Part shown: positions 54,149 to 63,657 of the stretch, in pieces
How positions within the stretch are numbered: position 1 is the first letter of the stretch
How the letters are laid out: each line of letters starts with the position of its first letter
Origin: Bradyrhizobium sp. LTSP885
GTDB taxonomy: Bacteria > Pseudomonadota > Alphaproteobacteria > Rhizobiales > Xanthobacteraceae
NCBI RefSeq assembly: GCF_000938305.1
Contig: NZ_JYMT01000003.1
Coordinates: forward strand, 1 to 64,000
Length of the DNA: 64,000 nt
Direction: 5' to 3'
The notes under the pieces: generated by a model
The model's database searches: none
Seen by the model: the letters and a program-made list of their open reading frames with translations, nothing else
What the model was told of the DNA's origin: nothing
Position numbers and translations under genes: made by a program

Positions 54149-55756
54149 ATGGATCAGGGCGACAGGGACTGGTGGCGGAACGGCATTTTCTATCAGATAT
54201 ATCCGCGCTCGTTCGGGGATAGCGATGGTGATGGCGTCGGCGATCTCAGGGGGATCATCGCGCGGCTGCCCTATCTGACGCGGCTTGGCGTCGATGCGGT
54301 CTGGCTGTCGCCGATCTTCCCGTCGCCGATGGCCGACTTCGGCTACGACATCTCCGACTACACCGGCATCGATCCGCTGTTCGGGACGATGGAAGATTTC
54401 GACGATCTTGTCGCGGCCGCCCATGACGCCGGCCTCAAGCTGATCCTCGATCTGGTGCCGAACCACACCTCTGACCAGCATCCCTGGTTCACCGAGGCAA
54501 AGAGCTCGCGCGAAAATCCGAAGCGCGACTGGTACATCTGGCGCGATCCGGCGCCGGATGGTGGGGTGCCCAACAACTGGCTGTCCGAATTCGGCGGCAG
54601 CGCTTGGGCATATGACGAGGCCTCGAGCCAATATTACTATCACGCCTTCCTCGCCCAGCAGCCTGACCTGAACTGGCGCAATCGTGACGTCAGGCAAGCA
54701 ATCTACGACGTGATGCGGTTCTGGCTCGCCAAGGGCGTCGACGGCTTCCGCGTCGACGTGATCTGGCACCTGATCAAGGATGCCGACTTCCGCGACAACC
54801 CGCCGAACCCGCATTATCGCGAAGGCCGGCCGCCACACGAGAAAATCCTGACGCAATATTCGACCGACCAGCCGGAGGTGCATGCCGTCATCACCGAGAT
54901 GCGCCACGTCACCGAGGAGTTCGACAACCGCGTGCTGATCGGCGAGGTCTATTTGCCGCTGCACCGGCTCGTCGCCTATTACGGCAACGATCTCAGCGGC
55001 GCGCAGATGCCGTTCAATTTCGCGCTGCTGTCCACGCTGTGGAGCGCGCGCTCGGTCGAGACCATCATCGCCGACTATGAGAAGGCGCTGCCATCGGGCG
55101 CATGGCCGAACTGGGTGCTCGGCAATCACGACCGGCCGCGCGTGGCGAGCCGGGTCGGCCCGGCGCAGGCGCCGGTGGCCGCAATGCTGCTGCTGACGCT
55201 GCGCGGGACGCCGACGCTCTATTACGGCGATGAGATCGGCATGCGCCAGGTGCCGATCGCACCGGATCAGGTGCGCGATCCCTTCGAGAGGAACGTTCCT
55301 GGTATCGGCGTCGGTCGCGACGGCTGCCGCACGCCGATGCAATGGAGCGCCGAGCCTAACGCCGGTTTCTCCAGCGCCAGGCCATGGCTGCCGCTGGCGC
55401 ACGACTTCGCCAGGGACAATGTCGCGAGCCTGGAGGCAGACGGGGCGTCGATCCTGAACCTCTATAAGGCGATGATTGCGCTGCGGCGAGGATTGCCGCA
55501 GCTCGTCCATGGCAGCTATGAGCCAGTGGCGGCGCAGGGCGATGTGCTGCTGTACCGGCGGCGCAGCGCCGAGGGCGTGGCGGTGGTCGCGCTGAATTTT
55601 GGCGCGCAGCCTGCGACCATCACGTCCAGCGCGATCGGATTCAGCAATGAAGTCCTGCTATCGACCTTGATGGACCGGCAGGGCGAGAAGATCGAAGGCG
55701 CGCTCGATCTGCGCGCCAATGAGGGCGTGATCCTCGGGCCGCATCAGGAGGACTGA
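54149..55756 (+). CDS. GH13 alpha-glucosidase
   Basis: A 535-aa alpha-amylase-family enzyme. It opens WWRNGIFYQIYPRSFGDSDG, the oligo-1,6-glucosidase pattern. The nucleophile is D203 (GFRVDVIWH), the acid E266 (LIGEVYLP) and the third Asp D328 (LGNHDRPR). It hydrolyses short alpha-glucosides or trehalose-type sugars from the non-reducing end. GAGGGGAGCGG precedes the ATG. It overlaps the convergent TreS-like gene by 13 bp. Confidence 0.92.
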   Translation: MDQGDRDWWRNGIFYQIYPRSFGDSDGDGVGDLRGIIARLPYLTRLGVDAVWLSPIFPSPMADFGYDISDYTGIDPLFGTMEDFDDLVAAAHDAGLKLILDLVPNHTSDQHPWFTEAKSSRENPKRDWYIWRDPAPDGGVPNNWLSEFGGSAWAYDEASSQYYYHAFLAQQPDLNWRNRDVRQAIYDVMRFWLAKGVDGFRVDVIWHLIKDADFRDNPPNPHYREGRPPHEKILTQYSTDQPEVHAVITEMRHVTEEFDNRVLIGEVYLPLHRLVAYYGNDLSGAQMPFNFALLSTLWSARSVETIIADYEKALPSGAWPNWVLGNHDRPRVASRVGPAQAPVAAMLLLTLRGTPTLYYGDEIGMRQVPIAPDQVRDPFERNVPGIGVGRDGCRTPMQWSAEPNAGFSSARPWLPLAHDFARDNVASLEADGASILNLYKAMIALRRGLPQLVHGSYEPVAAQGDVLLYRRRSAEGVAVVALNFGAQPATITSSAIGFSNEVLLSTLMDRQGEKIEGALDLRANEGVILGPHQED

Positions 55757-57444
55757 CGGGCCGTGCGCGGCGTTTTCGTATCGATGTCGCTGCGCTTGAG
55801 CAAATAGTCGAGACCGCCGACGCGATACCAGCGATAGCCGTAGCCCTCGATCAGGAGCTTGTGGCGCCCGCGATCGTCGGCGAGGCTGTGATCCTCGCTC
55901 AGCAAGTTGACCAGAGTGTTGCCGGCGTCGTCCGGAAGCCCGACAGCGAACGAGATTTCGCGAGGCTGTTCTGCAAGATTATGCATGAACAGCACCGAGT
56001 TGTTACGCCAGTCGTAACGGATCACCAGCACGGCGGGATCTCGGGTTGCGATTATCTTGAAATCCCCCCAACCGATCTCAGGGACCTCCTTGCGCATCCG
56101 GATGACGCGCTCGGTCCAGTTCAAGAATGAATCGGGGTCGCGCCGTTGCCTGGCGGCATTGACGTGATCATAACCGTACGGACCCTTGTCGATCACGGGC
56201 GAGCACGGCTTGCCGGCTTCGGTAAAGCCGGCATTTGGCTCGTTCGACCACTGCATCGGCGTGCGCGCACAGTTACGTTCGGGCAAATCCAGATTGTCGC
56301 CCATGCCGAGTTCGTCTCCGTAGCGGATCACAGGCGTGCCGGGGAGCGTGCACATCAGGCTGTAGGCCAGCTCCAGACGCCGGCGATCGCCGCCGAGCAT
56401 CGGTGCCAGACGCCGGCGGATGCCGCGGTCGTAGAGCTGCATGCTCTTGTCCGGTCCGAACGCCTTGAACACGGTCTCCCGTTGCGCCTTGCTGAGGCGG
56501 CCGAGGTCGAGCTCATCATGATTGCGCAGGAACAGGCCCCATTGCGCCGTCGCCGGTCGCGGCTTCGTTGCGGCAAGCGCCTTCGCCAGCGACCGCGAGT
56601 CGGCGGACGCCATCGCGTAGAACAGATGCTGGTTGACATGGAAATTGAACATCATTTGCGCTCGGTCGCCATCGCTTCCGAAATACTCCATGTCAGTCTC
56701 GGGCTGCACGTTGGCTTCAGCAAGGATGATTGCGTTGCCCTGACGCCATTGCAGGAACTCGCGGAACGTTCGCAGCATGTCGTATTGCTCGACCGGCTTG
56801 CGGACTTTGGCGCCCTTGGTTGCGATCACAAAGGGCACCGCGTCCATGCGAAAGCCGGAGACGCCAAGCTGGATCCAGAACCCCATGATCTTGAGGATCT
56901 CGGCCTGCACATGCGGGTTCGACGTGTTGAGATCGGGCTGGAAATCGTAGAAGCGGTGGAAATACCAGGCGCCGGCCTGCTTGTCGCGCGTCCATGTCGA
57001 TTTCTGCACGCCCGGAAACACCATGCCGGTGTTGGCGCTAGCGGGCCGCTTGTCCGCCCAGACATACCAGTCGCGATAGGGCGACTCCTTTGAACTACGT
57101 GCTGATTGAAACCAGGCGTGCTGGTCCGAGGTGTGGTTGACCACGAGGTCGATGATCACGCGGATGCCGCGTTGCTTGCAGCCGTGGGTGAATTCGACGA
57201 AATCGCCGAGCGTCCCGTAGCGCGGATCGACGCCGTAATAATCCGATATGTCGTAACCGTCGTCCTTGCCGGGCGAGGGTTGAAACGGCATCAGCCATAT
57301 CGCGGTGATCCCGAGCCCGTCCAGATAGTCCAGGCGCCGCAACAGGCCCTGGAAATCGCCGATGCCGTCGCCATTGGCATCCATATAGGTGCCGACGGAG
57401 AGGCAGTAGATCACTGCGTTTTTGTACCAGAGATCGTCGATCAC
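55744..57444 (-). CDS. GH13 trehalose-synthase-like enzyme
   Basis: A 566-aa GH13 protein with GTG start. WYKNAVIYCLSVGTYMDANGDG is the TreS-like opening. The catalytic residues read D201 (FRMDAVPF), E243 (ILAEANV) and D310 (FLRNHDEL). TreS proper interconverts maltose and trehalose; this protein lacks the fused maltokinase domain seen in many TreS proteins. It shares the region with a convergent alpha-glucosidase, which suggests disaccharide turnover or osmoprotection. Confidence 0.88.
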   Translation of the reverse strand: MIDDLWYKNAVIYCLSVGTYMDANGDGIGDFQGLLRRLDYLDGLGITAIWLMPFQPSPGKDDGYDISDYYGVDPRYGTLGDFVEFTHGCKQRGIRVIIDLVVNHTSDQHAWFQSARSSKESPYRDWYVWADKRPASANTGMVFPGVQKSTWTRDKQAGAWYFHRFYDFQPDLNTSNPHVQAEILKIMGFWIQLGVSGFRMDAVPFVIATKGAKVRKPVEQYDMLRTFREFLQWRQGNAIILAEANVQPETDMEYFGSDGDRAQMMFNFHVNQHLFYAMASADSRSLAKALAATKPRPATAQWGLFLRNHDELDLGRLSKAQRETVFKAFGPDKSMQLYDRGIRRRLAPMLGGDRRRLELAYSLMCTLPGTPVIRYGDELGMGDNLDLPERNCARTPMQWSNEPNAGFTEAGKPCSPVIDKGPYGYDHVNAARQRRDPDSFLNWTERVIRMRKEVPEIGWGDFKIIATRDPAVLVIRYDWRNNSVLFMHNLAEQPREISFAVGLPDDAGNTLVNLLSEDHSLADDRGRHKLLIEGYGYRWYRVGGLDYLLKRSDIDTKTPRTARQSS

Positions 57445-57561
57445 GAGGCAGCCCTCATCGGTCCGCCCATCGCAGCGGCCATGAGATAAGCGGCAATGGA
57501 CCCCTGAGTTCCGGCTATCGGCTGTTGGGCACGTGCCGCGGAATCGGTTAGTCTCTGCTGG

Positions 57562-58044
57562 ATGGAAACGCCCGCTCGCCAGATCGCGCTCGTCCCGGCG
57601 CCCGACCGACGCCAGTCGGAGACCGCGCTTGCGATCGCGCGCGGCACGGCGAGGCTTCTGAGATCGCTGGGATTTTCCTGCATCAGCGAGTTGCCGCTGC
57701 CGTCCGGCCGGCGAGCCGACCTGGTCGCGCTGAACGAGCGCGGCGAGATATGGATCGTCGAGATCAAGTCGTCGGTGGAGGATTTACGCGCCGACCAGAA
57801 GTGGCAGGACTATCGGATGCATTGCGACCGGCTGTTCTTCGCCTTCACGCAGGATCTGCCGTGCGAGATATTTCCGTTGGATACCGGGCTGATCATCGCC
57901 GATGCCTATGGCGCGCATCTGCATTGCGAGGCGCCGGAGCATCGCCTGCCGGCCGCCACGCGCAAGGCGATGACGGTGCGTTTTGCGATGGCTGCGGCGC
58001 AGCGGATCAACCGGCTGGTCGATCCGCAGGGGCATGAGCTTTAG
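57562..58044 (+). CDS. mmcB: MmcB family DNA repair endonuclease
   Basis: A 160-aa PD-(D/E)xK-type protein. ETALAIARGTARLLRSLGFS leads to GRRADLVALNERGEIWIVEIKSS, which carries the Asp and ExK active site. In Caulobacter, MmcB is a LexA-controlled factor for mitomycin resistance. I see no clear GTTC-N7-GTTC LexA box just upstream here, so SOS control is not shown. It converges with regR across a palindromic repeat. Confidence 0.85.
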   Translation: METPARQIALVPAPDRRQSETALAIARGTARLLRSLGFSCISELPLPSGRRADLVALNERGEIWIVEIKSSVEDLRADQKWQDYRMHCDRLFFAFTQDLPCEIFPLDTGLIIADAYGAHLHCEAPEHRLPAATRKAMTVRFAMAAAQRINRLVDPQGHEL

Positions 58045-58054
58045 AGGATGTCAC

Positions 58055-58141
58055 GTAGCCCGGATGAAGCGCAGCGAAATCCGGGACCGGTCGCGCCATT
58101 TGAGAGTTGCCCCGGATTTCGCTTCGCTCCATCCGGGCTAC
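58055..58141. repeat. Palindromic intergenic repeat, family E
   Basis: The arm GTAGCCCGGATGAAGCGCAG followed by CGAAATCCGGG is answered by CCCGGATTTCGCTTCGCTCC and ATCCGGGCTAC. It lies between the convergent mmcB and regR genes and could serve as a two-way terminator. Confidence 0.75.
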
Positions 58142-58154
58142 AAGTGCGCGACGT

Positions 58155-58709
58155 TTACCGCGGCGCGCGTTTCGCCAAGATTCGCTGCAGCGTGCGGCGG
58201 TGCATGTTGAGGCGGCGCGCCGTCTCCGAGACGTTGCGGTTGCACATCTCGTAGATGCGCTGGATGTGTTCCCAGCGCACGCGGTCGGCCGACATCGGAT
58301 TGGTCGGCAGCTCGGACTTCTCGTTGCCGCTCGCAAGCAACGCGGCGACGACGTCATCGGCATCGGCCGGCTTGGAGAGATAGTCGACGGCGCCCATCTT
58401 CACCGCGGTGACGGCGGTCGCGATGTTGCCGTAGCCGGTCAGCACGATCGCGCGCGCCTCGGGGCGTTTGCGCTTCAACGCCGAGACGACGTCGAGGCCA
58501 TTGCCGTCGCCAAGCCGCAAGTCGACGACTGCGAAAGCGGGTGCAGCGCGGCCGATCTCGGCGAGACCGTCGGACACGCTATCGCATGACTTCACCGTGA
58601 AGCCGCGTGTCTCCATGGCGCGCGACAGGCGCTCCAGGAACGGCTTGTCGTCCTCGACGATGAGGAGCGATCGGTCGGCGTGATCATTCAGTTCGGCGAT
58701 AGCGTTCAC
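58155..58709 (-). CDS. regR: RegR/ActR/PrrA redox response regulator
   Basis: A 184-aa regulator starting at GTG. The receiver domain has the acidic pair near 20-21 and the phosphoacceptor D63 (VVDLRLGDGN), with LTGYGN and K112-like KPADADD. The C-terminal Fis-type HTH (NVSETARRLNMHRRTLQRIL) is the conserved RegA/PrrA DNA-binding module. In Bradyrhizobium the RegSR pair activates nitrogen-fixation and redox genes. It lies 130 bp downstream of regS on the same strand. Confidence 0.93.
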   Translation of the reverse strand: MNAIAELNDHADRSLLIVEDDKPFLERLSRAMETRGFTVKSCDSVSDGLAEIGRAAPAFAVVDLRLGDGNGLDVVSALKRKRPEARAIVLTGYGNIATAVTAVKMGAVDYLSKPADADDVVAALLASGNEKSELPTNPMSADRVRWEHIQRIYEMCNRNVSETARRLNMHRRTLQRILAKRAPR

Positions 58710-58838
58710 GGTCCATTTTCCCTATGTCAGACCCCCATTATATGGGACGGCACTGCGACCCTGCCAAGGCAGCCTAAAGTCGAGGCGGCTGCATCCTTAA
58801 TGCCAGAGGCGCGCAAGAGATGCGATTAGGAACCGTTC

Positions 58839-60161
58839 TTAGGAGGCGTTCTCAGCATCCGGGGCGGCTTCCTCAAAGCGTTCGCGCGGCCAGACGATCT
58901 GAACCACGGCGCCGTGATCGGGGAAGATGCGGTTGCTGAACGAGACCTTGGCGCCGGTGCGCTCCAGCAGCGTCCGCGCAATGAAAACGCCGAGACCGAG
59001 GCCTCCGCGCGGGTTTTGGGCCTCATCTGCGCTGCGGCGGCGCGACAAATAGGGTTCCCCGATCCGTTTCAGCATGTCCGGCGCTATGCCTGGACCATCG
59101 TCGGAGATGACCATTTCAACGGTTTCCGCATTCCACCATGCATTCACCTCGACGGTCTGATGCGCGAAATCGACGGCGTTTTCGAGAATGTTTCCGACGC
59201 CATAAAGGATCGCCGGATTGCGCGCACAGACTGGTTCACGCGTAGCTGCGACAGCAAGCCGCACCTTGATGTCGACGCCGAAGTCGCGATGCGGTGCCAC
59301 CGACTCCTCGATCAGCGTCGACAGCTTCATGTTGTCGAATGGTGCGCCGCTCGATGACAGCTGCGCGATCTTGCTCAGGATATCGCGGCAGCGCTGCGCC
59401 TGTTCGCGGAGGGTCTTCACGTCGCTTGCGAGGCTTGGGTCATGCACCGTCTTCTCGAGCTCGCGCGAGATCAGGAAGATCGTCGACAGCGGTGTGCCGA
59501 GTTCATGGGCGGCCGCGGCGGCGAGGCCGTCGAGCTGGGTCAGATGCTGCTCGCGCGTCAGCACCAGTTCGGTCGCGGCCAGCGCATCGGAGAGCTGGCG
59601 GGCTTCCTCCGTCACCTGAAACGCATAGAGGCTGGTGACGCCGATCGCGAGCACGATCGAAAGCCAGACGGCGAGCAGATAGATCGGCGGCAGCACCAGC
59701 GGATCGTCGGCATCCCATGGCAGCGGCAGATGGTAGAAGAACAGCGCCGAGGCGCAGGCGACCGCAAGGCAGCCGAGCGCAATGGTCAGGCGGACCGGCA
59801 GCACCGTGGCCGAGATCAAGACCGGTGCCAGGAACAGGAACGAGAACGGGTTCTGCAGGCCGCCGGTGAAATACAGCAGTGCCGCGAGCTCGACGATGTT
59901 GAGCGCGAGCAGGGCTGCGGCATGGCCCGGCTCCAGCCGCTGCATCGGGTTGAAGGCGATCTGGAGCCCCAGATTGAGCAGCGCAGAGAAGGCGACGATG
60001 CAGACGCAGGGGATGATCGGAACGTCGAATTCCAGCCCCTGGGCGACGATGAAGATCGCGACGAGCTGGCCGAGCGCGGCCAGCCAGCGCAGCCGCAGGA
60101 TCGTATCCAGGCGGACAAAGCTGCGTGGCTGGCGGAAATCGGAAGCGGCGACGTCGGTCAT
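58839..60161 (-). CDS. regS: RegS/RegB/PrrB redox sensor kinase
   Basis: A 440-aa membrane kinase. Six helices at about 25-182 include the quinone-linked motif GGLQNPF at 100-106. The phosphoacceptor is H219 (AAAAHELGTPLS) and the redox cysteine is C258 (REQAQRCRDIL), equivalent to the RegB Cys that forms a disulfide. The catalytic domain shows NILENAVDFAHQ and DDGPGIAPDML with GGLGLGVFI. It signals oxygen/redox state to RegR. Confidence 0.93.
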   Translation of the reverse strand: MTDVAASDFRQPRSFVRLDTILRLRWLAALGQLVAIFIVAQGLEFDVPIIPCVCIVAFSALLNLGLQIAFNPMQRLEPGHAAALLALNIVELAALLYFTGGLQNPFSFLFLAPVLISATVLPVRLTIALGCLAVACASALFFYHLPLPWDADDPLVLPPIYLLAVWLSIVLAIGVTSLYAFQVTEEARQLSDALAATELVLTREQHLTQLDGLAAAAAHELGTPLSTIFLISRELEKTVHDPSLASDVKTLREQAQRCRDILSKIAQLSSSGAPFDNMKLSTLIEESVAPHRDFGVDIKVRLAVAATREPVCARNPAILYGVGNILENAVDFAHQTVEVNAWWNAETVEMVISDDGPGIAPDMLKRIGEPYLSRRRSADEAQNPRGGLGLGVFIARTLLERTGAKVSFSNRIFPDHGAVVQIVWPRERFEEAAPDAENAS

Positions 60162-60267
60162 CTCAGAACTCTAGCCGTGCTGTGGGCGGCGCACAAATTT
60201 GCGACTTAGCTCGATGGTGCGGCCCGCGCCTTGCGCTTATTGTCGCAATGGCTCAAGGAACGGCGAT

Positions 60268-61098
60268 ATGCAACAGAACGAGACGGGTCAGGGGCAGCCG
60301 CCCGATCTGCGAACGACAGCGGCCGATCTGCAGGCGCGCGCGGCCGACGTGAATGGACCGGCCGCGATCGATGTCGCGCATCTGGTCAAGCTCTACAAGG
60401 CCACCCGCGCGGTCGACGACATTTCCTTCCGCATCGCGCGCGGCAGCATCACGGGACTGCTCGGCGGCAATGGCGCCGGCAAGACCACGACGATCGCGAT
60501 GATCATGGGGCTGGTGCTGCCGACCTCGGGCCGCGTCGAGGTGCTGGACGCAAAAATCCCCGAGCAGAGCTATGACGTGCTCGGCCGGATGAATTTCGAG
60601 AGCCCCTATGTCGACATGCCGATGCGGCTCACGGTGCGGCAGAACCTGACGATCTTCGGGCGCCTCTATGCGGTGAACCATTTGCGCGAGCGGATCGACC
60701 AGCTTGCCGCCGATCTCGACCTGAAGGAATTCCTCGACCGCGCCAGCGGCAAGCTCTCCGCCGGGCAGAAGACCCGGGTCGCGCTGGCGAAGGCGCTGAT
60801 CAACGAGCCGGACCTGCTGCTGCTGGACGAGCCGACGGCATCGCTCGATCCCGACACCGCCGATTGGGTGCGCCAGCATCTCGAGACCTATCGCAAGACC
60901 CATAATGCGACCATCCTGCTCGCATCGCACAACATGCTGGAGGTCGAGCGCCTGTGCGACCGCGTCATCATCATGAAGCGCGGCAAGATCCAGGACGACG
61001 ACAGCCCTGACCGGATCATGGCGCGCTACAACCGCGACACGCTGGAAGAGGTGTTTCTCGACGTCGCGCGCGGGCGGATGCGGGAGGGCGCGTCATGA
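60268..61098 (+). CDS. ABC-2-type transporter ATP-binding protein
   Basis: A 276-aa ATPase. Walker A is GGNGAGKTT, the ABC signature LSAGQKTRVALAKAL (altered LSGGQ), Walker B LLLLDEPTASLDP, and the H-loop is in LLASHNM. A 30-residue N-terminal tail is variable. The ATG at 60268 follows AAGGAACGG. The start of the permease gene overlaps its stop (ATGA), so the two form one transporter. It is divergent from regS. Confidence 0.92.
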   Translation: MQQNETGQGQPPDLRTTAADLQARAADVNGPAAIDVAHLVKLYKATRAVDDISFRIARGSITGLLGGNGAGKTTTIAMIMGLVLPTSGRVEVLDAKIPEQSYDVLGRMNFESPYVDMPMRLTVRQNLTIFGRLYAVNHLRERIDQLAADLDLKEFLDRASGKLSAGQKTRVALAKALINEPDLLLLDEPTASLDPDTADWVRQHLETYRKTHNATILLASHNMLEVERLCDRVIIMKRGKIQDDDSPDRIMARYNRDTLEEVFLDVARGRMREGAS

Positions 61099-61919
61099 GC
61101 GAGATCGTTAGTCACCGGCATCGCGGCATATCGCTGCATCGCATCAATGCGATGGTGCTGCGCTATTGGTATCTCCTGATGTCGTCATGGCCGCGGCTGC
61201 TGGAGCTGGTCTACTGGCCGACGCTGCAGATCATCACTTGGGGGTTCCTGCAGACCTATATCTCGCAAACCTCAGGGTTTTTCGCCAAGGCCGGCGGCTC
61301 ACTGATCGGCGCCGTGATCCTGTGGGACATCCTGTTCCGCGGCCAGCTCGGCTTCTCGATCTCGTTCCTGGAAGAGATGTGGTCGCGCAATCTCGGCAAC
61401 CTGATGATGAGCCCGCTGAAGCCGATCGAGTTCCTGCTCTCGCTGATGATCATGAGCCTGATCAGGCTCGCCATCGGCGTGATTCCAATGACGCTGATGG
61501 CGCTGTTCTTTTTCGGCTTCAACTTCTACGCCATCGGGCTGCCGCTGATCCTGTTCTTCTGCAATTTGATCTTCACCAGCTGGTCGGTCGGTGTGTTCGC
61601 GTCGGGCCTCGTGCTGCGCAACGGGTTAGGGGCGGAGAGCATCGTGTGGACGCTGATGTTCGCGGTGATGCCGCTCGCCTGCATCTATTATCCGGTCACG
61701 GTGCTGCCGGTCTGGCTGCAATATGTCGCCTGGGCGTTGCCGCCGACCTATGTGTTCGAGGGCATGCGCTCGCTGCTGATCGACCACGTCTTCCGCGCCG
61801 ACCTTATGATCGATGCATTTGTTATCAACGCGATCCTGTTCGCTGCATCTTTTGCGATCTTCCTTGCCCTTTTGCGCGCCGCCAAGCGTCATGGATCGCT
61901 GCTCGGCGGGGGTGAATAA
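61095..61919 (+). CDS. ABC-2-type transporter permease
   Basis: A 274-aa protein with six hydrophobic segments (about 23-50, 62-85, 112-140, 145-170, 178-200, 240-262). VYWPTLQIITWGFLQTYI and LPPTYVFEGMRSLL match the ABC-2 permease fold. With the preceding ATPase it forms an exporter for an unknown polymer, lipid or drug. It may be a homologue of transporters found beside regSR in other rhizobia. Confidence 0.9.
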   Translation: MSEIVSHRHRGISLHRINAMVLRYWYLLMSSWPRLLELVYWPTLQIITWGFLQTYISQTSGFFAKAGGSLIGAVILWDILFRGQLGFSISFLEEMWSRNLGNLMMSPLKPIEFLLSLMIMSLIRLAIGVIPMTLMALFFFGFNFYAIGLPLILFFCNLIFTSWSVGVFASGLVLRNGLGAESIVWTLMFAVMPLACIYYPVTVLPVWLQYVAWALPPTYVFEGMRSLLIDHVFRADLMIDAFVINAILFAASFAIFLALLRAAKRHGSLLGGGE

Positions 61920-61934
61920 ATGTCACTTTCTCGT

Positions 61935-61961
61935 GGAATTTCGCCCTTTTAGGCGAATTCC
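61935..61961 (+). terminator. Hairpin terminator after the ABC permease gene
   Basis: GGAATTTCGCC and GGCGAATTCC form a near-perfect stem (one base unpaired) around CTTTTA, 16 bp after the stop codon. It also overlaps the likely upstream region of phaZ. Confidence 0.55.
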
Positions 61962-62046
61962 GCCCCTATATTCCACCAGCGGCGCATTGACGCATTATTA
62001 CGCATTGTCCAGTATGCTGCGGCGCAAAACAGGGGTCTGAACGATA

Positions 62047-63375
62047 ATGCCGATTGGTGAATTTGGCGGTGCCCCGCCACTGGTGGCGGAAGGCAGTCCG
62101 GGACTCACGACGCCGCTCTACTGGATGTACGAGATGGGGCATGCGTCGCTCAATCCGGCACGTGCGGTGACCGACGCCACCAAAATCCTGTTTCAGAATC
62201 CGCTCAATCCGTGGACCCACACCGAGTTCGGCAAGAACGTCGCGGCGGCTTGCGAATTGTTCGAGCGCACCACCCGCCGTTACGGCAAGCCGGAATGGAA
62301 TCTGCCGACGACCGAGGTCAACGGCGTCCGCACGCCGGTCGAGGTACGTTCGATCTGGGAAAAGCCGTTCTGCCGCCTGTTGCATTTCGATCGCAAGCTG
62401 ACGCGTCCGCTGCGCAGCCCGCAGCCGCGTGTGCTGATCGTGGCGCCGATGTCGGGCCACTATGCGACGCTGCTGCGCGGCACCGTCGAGGCGTTCCTGC
62501 CGACGCATGAGGTTTACATCACCGACTGGGCCGATGCGCGCACGGTGCCGCTCGCGGCCGGCCGTTTCGATCTCGAGGACTATGTCGATTACCTGATCGA
62601 GATTCTGCATGCGCTCGGCGGCAACATCCACATCGTTGCGGTGTGCCAGCCCTCGGTGCCGGTGGTTGCGGCGGTCTCGGTGATGGAGGCGAACAACGAT
62701 CCGTTCGTGCCGCTTTCGATGACGCTGATGGGCGGCCCGATCGACACCCGCCGCAATCCGACCGCGGTCAACAACCTGGCCGAAGAGCGCGGCATCGACT
62801 GGTTCCGCAACAATGTCATCACCAAGGTGCCGTTCCCGCATCCCGGCGTGATGCGCGACGTCTATCCGGGGTTCCTGCAGCTTAACGGCTTCATCAGCAT
62901 GAACTTCGATCGGCACATGGACGCGCACAAGTCGCTGTTCGCCAATCTGGTGAAGGGTGACGGCGATCTCGTCGACAAGCACCGCGAATTCTATGACGAG
63001 TATCTCGCGGTGATGGACCTCACTGCGGAGTATTACCTGCAGACCGTCGACCTCGTATTCGTCAAGCATGCGCTGCCGAAGGGCGAGATGACCCATCGCG
63101 GCAAGCCGGTCGAACCCTCGAAGATCCGCCGCGTCGCGCTGATGACGGTGGAGGGCGAGAAGGACGATATCTCCGGCCTCGGCCAGACCGAGGCAACGCA
63201 CGCGCTCTGCACCGCGATCCCCAACGATCGCCGGGTGCATTACGTGCAGAAGGGTGTCGGGCACTACGGCGTGTTCAATGGCTCGCGCTTCCGCTCCGAA
63301 ATCGTGCCGCGGATCTCCGATTTCATGGTTTCGGCGGCCATTACGCGGGTTTCCCTCGCCGCCGCCGCTGAATAG
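62047..63375 (+). CDS. phaZ: Intracellular polyhydroxyalkanoate depolymerase
   Basis: A 442-aa cytosolic enzyme that degrades native PHB granules. Its lipase-like box has Cys instead of Ser: VAVCQPSVP with C200, which corresponds to the Ralstonia PhaZa1 catalytic Cys. The likely Asp is in TVEGEKDDISG and the His in GVGHYGVFNG. The C-terminal domain matches the full family length. It lets the cell use its own PHB reserve in starvation. A strong hairpin follows the stop. Confidence 0.93.
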   Translation: MPIGEFGGAPPLVAEGSPGLTTPLYWMYEMGHASLNPARAVTDATKILFQNPLNPWTHTEFGKNVAAACELFERTTRRYGKPEWNLPTTEVNGVRTPVEVRSIWEKPFCRLLHFDRKLTRPLRSPQPRVLIVAPMSGHYATLLRGTVEAFLPTHEVYITDWADARTVPLAAGRFDLEDYVDYLIEILHALGGNIHIVAVCQPSVPVVAAVSVMEANNDPFVPLSMTLMGGPIDTRRNPTAVNNLAEERGIDWFRNNVITKVPFPHPGVMRDVYPGFLQLNGFISMNFDRHMDAHKSLFANLVKGDGDLVDKHREFYDEYLAVMDLTAEYYLQTVDLVFVKHALPKGEMTHRGKPVEPSKIRRVALMTVEGEKDDISGLGQTEATHALCTAIPNDRRVHYVQKGVGHYGVFNGSRFRSEIVPRISDFMVSAAITRVSLAAAAE

Positions 63376-63452
63376 GTATCGTTCCGGCCTCGATTCCGGC
63401 GGCGGCATAAGTCGCTGAATTGACTAAAGGAATATCGAATCCGGGATCGTTT

Positions 63453-63478
63453 AAGGGGTGAATGTGGCCTCACCCCTT
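63453..63478 (+). terminator. Hairpin terminator after phaZ
   Basis: AAGGGGTGA and TCACCCCTT form a perfect 9-bp stem around an 8-nt loop (ATGTGGCC), followed by GGGCATTGTTTG, which has a short T-rich stretch. It lies 78 bp after the stop. Confidence 0.7.
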
Positions 63479-63657
63479 GGGCATTGTTTGTGACGATGAT
63501 TCACTTGAAAAATTCCGATCCGAGCCCCTGCAGGTAGAGGTCAAGAACTGGCCAGCCCCTGTATATTGGGCAAATGATTTGTTTTTGCGCCGAGCGATTT
63601 CAATGGCGGCGGTTATGGCAGAATCCGGGCGAACTCCTGCTCCCCGGACTGTCAGAC

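Noticed and set aside
57445..57561. LexA box before mmcB
   Set aside because: A GTTC occurs, but no second GTTC lies at the required 7-bp spacing, so SOS control cannot be claimed from sequence.
60162..60267. Symmetric operator between divergent regS and the ABC gene
   Set aside because: I looked for an inverted repeat and found none convincing.
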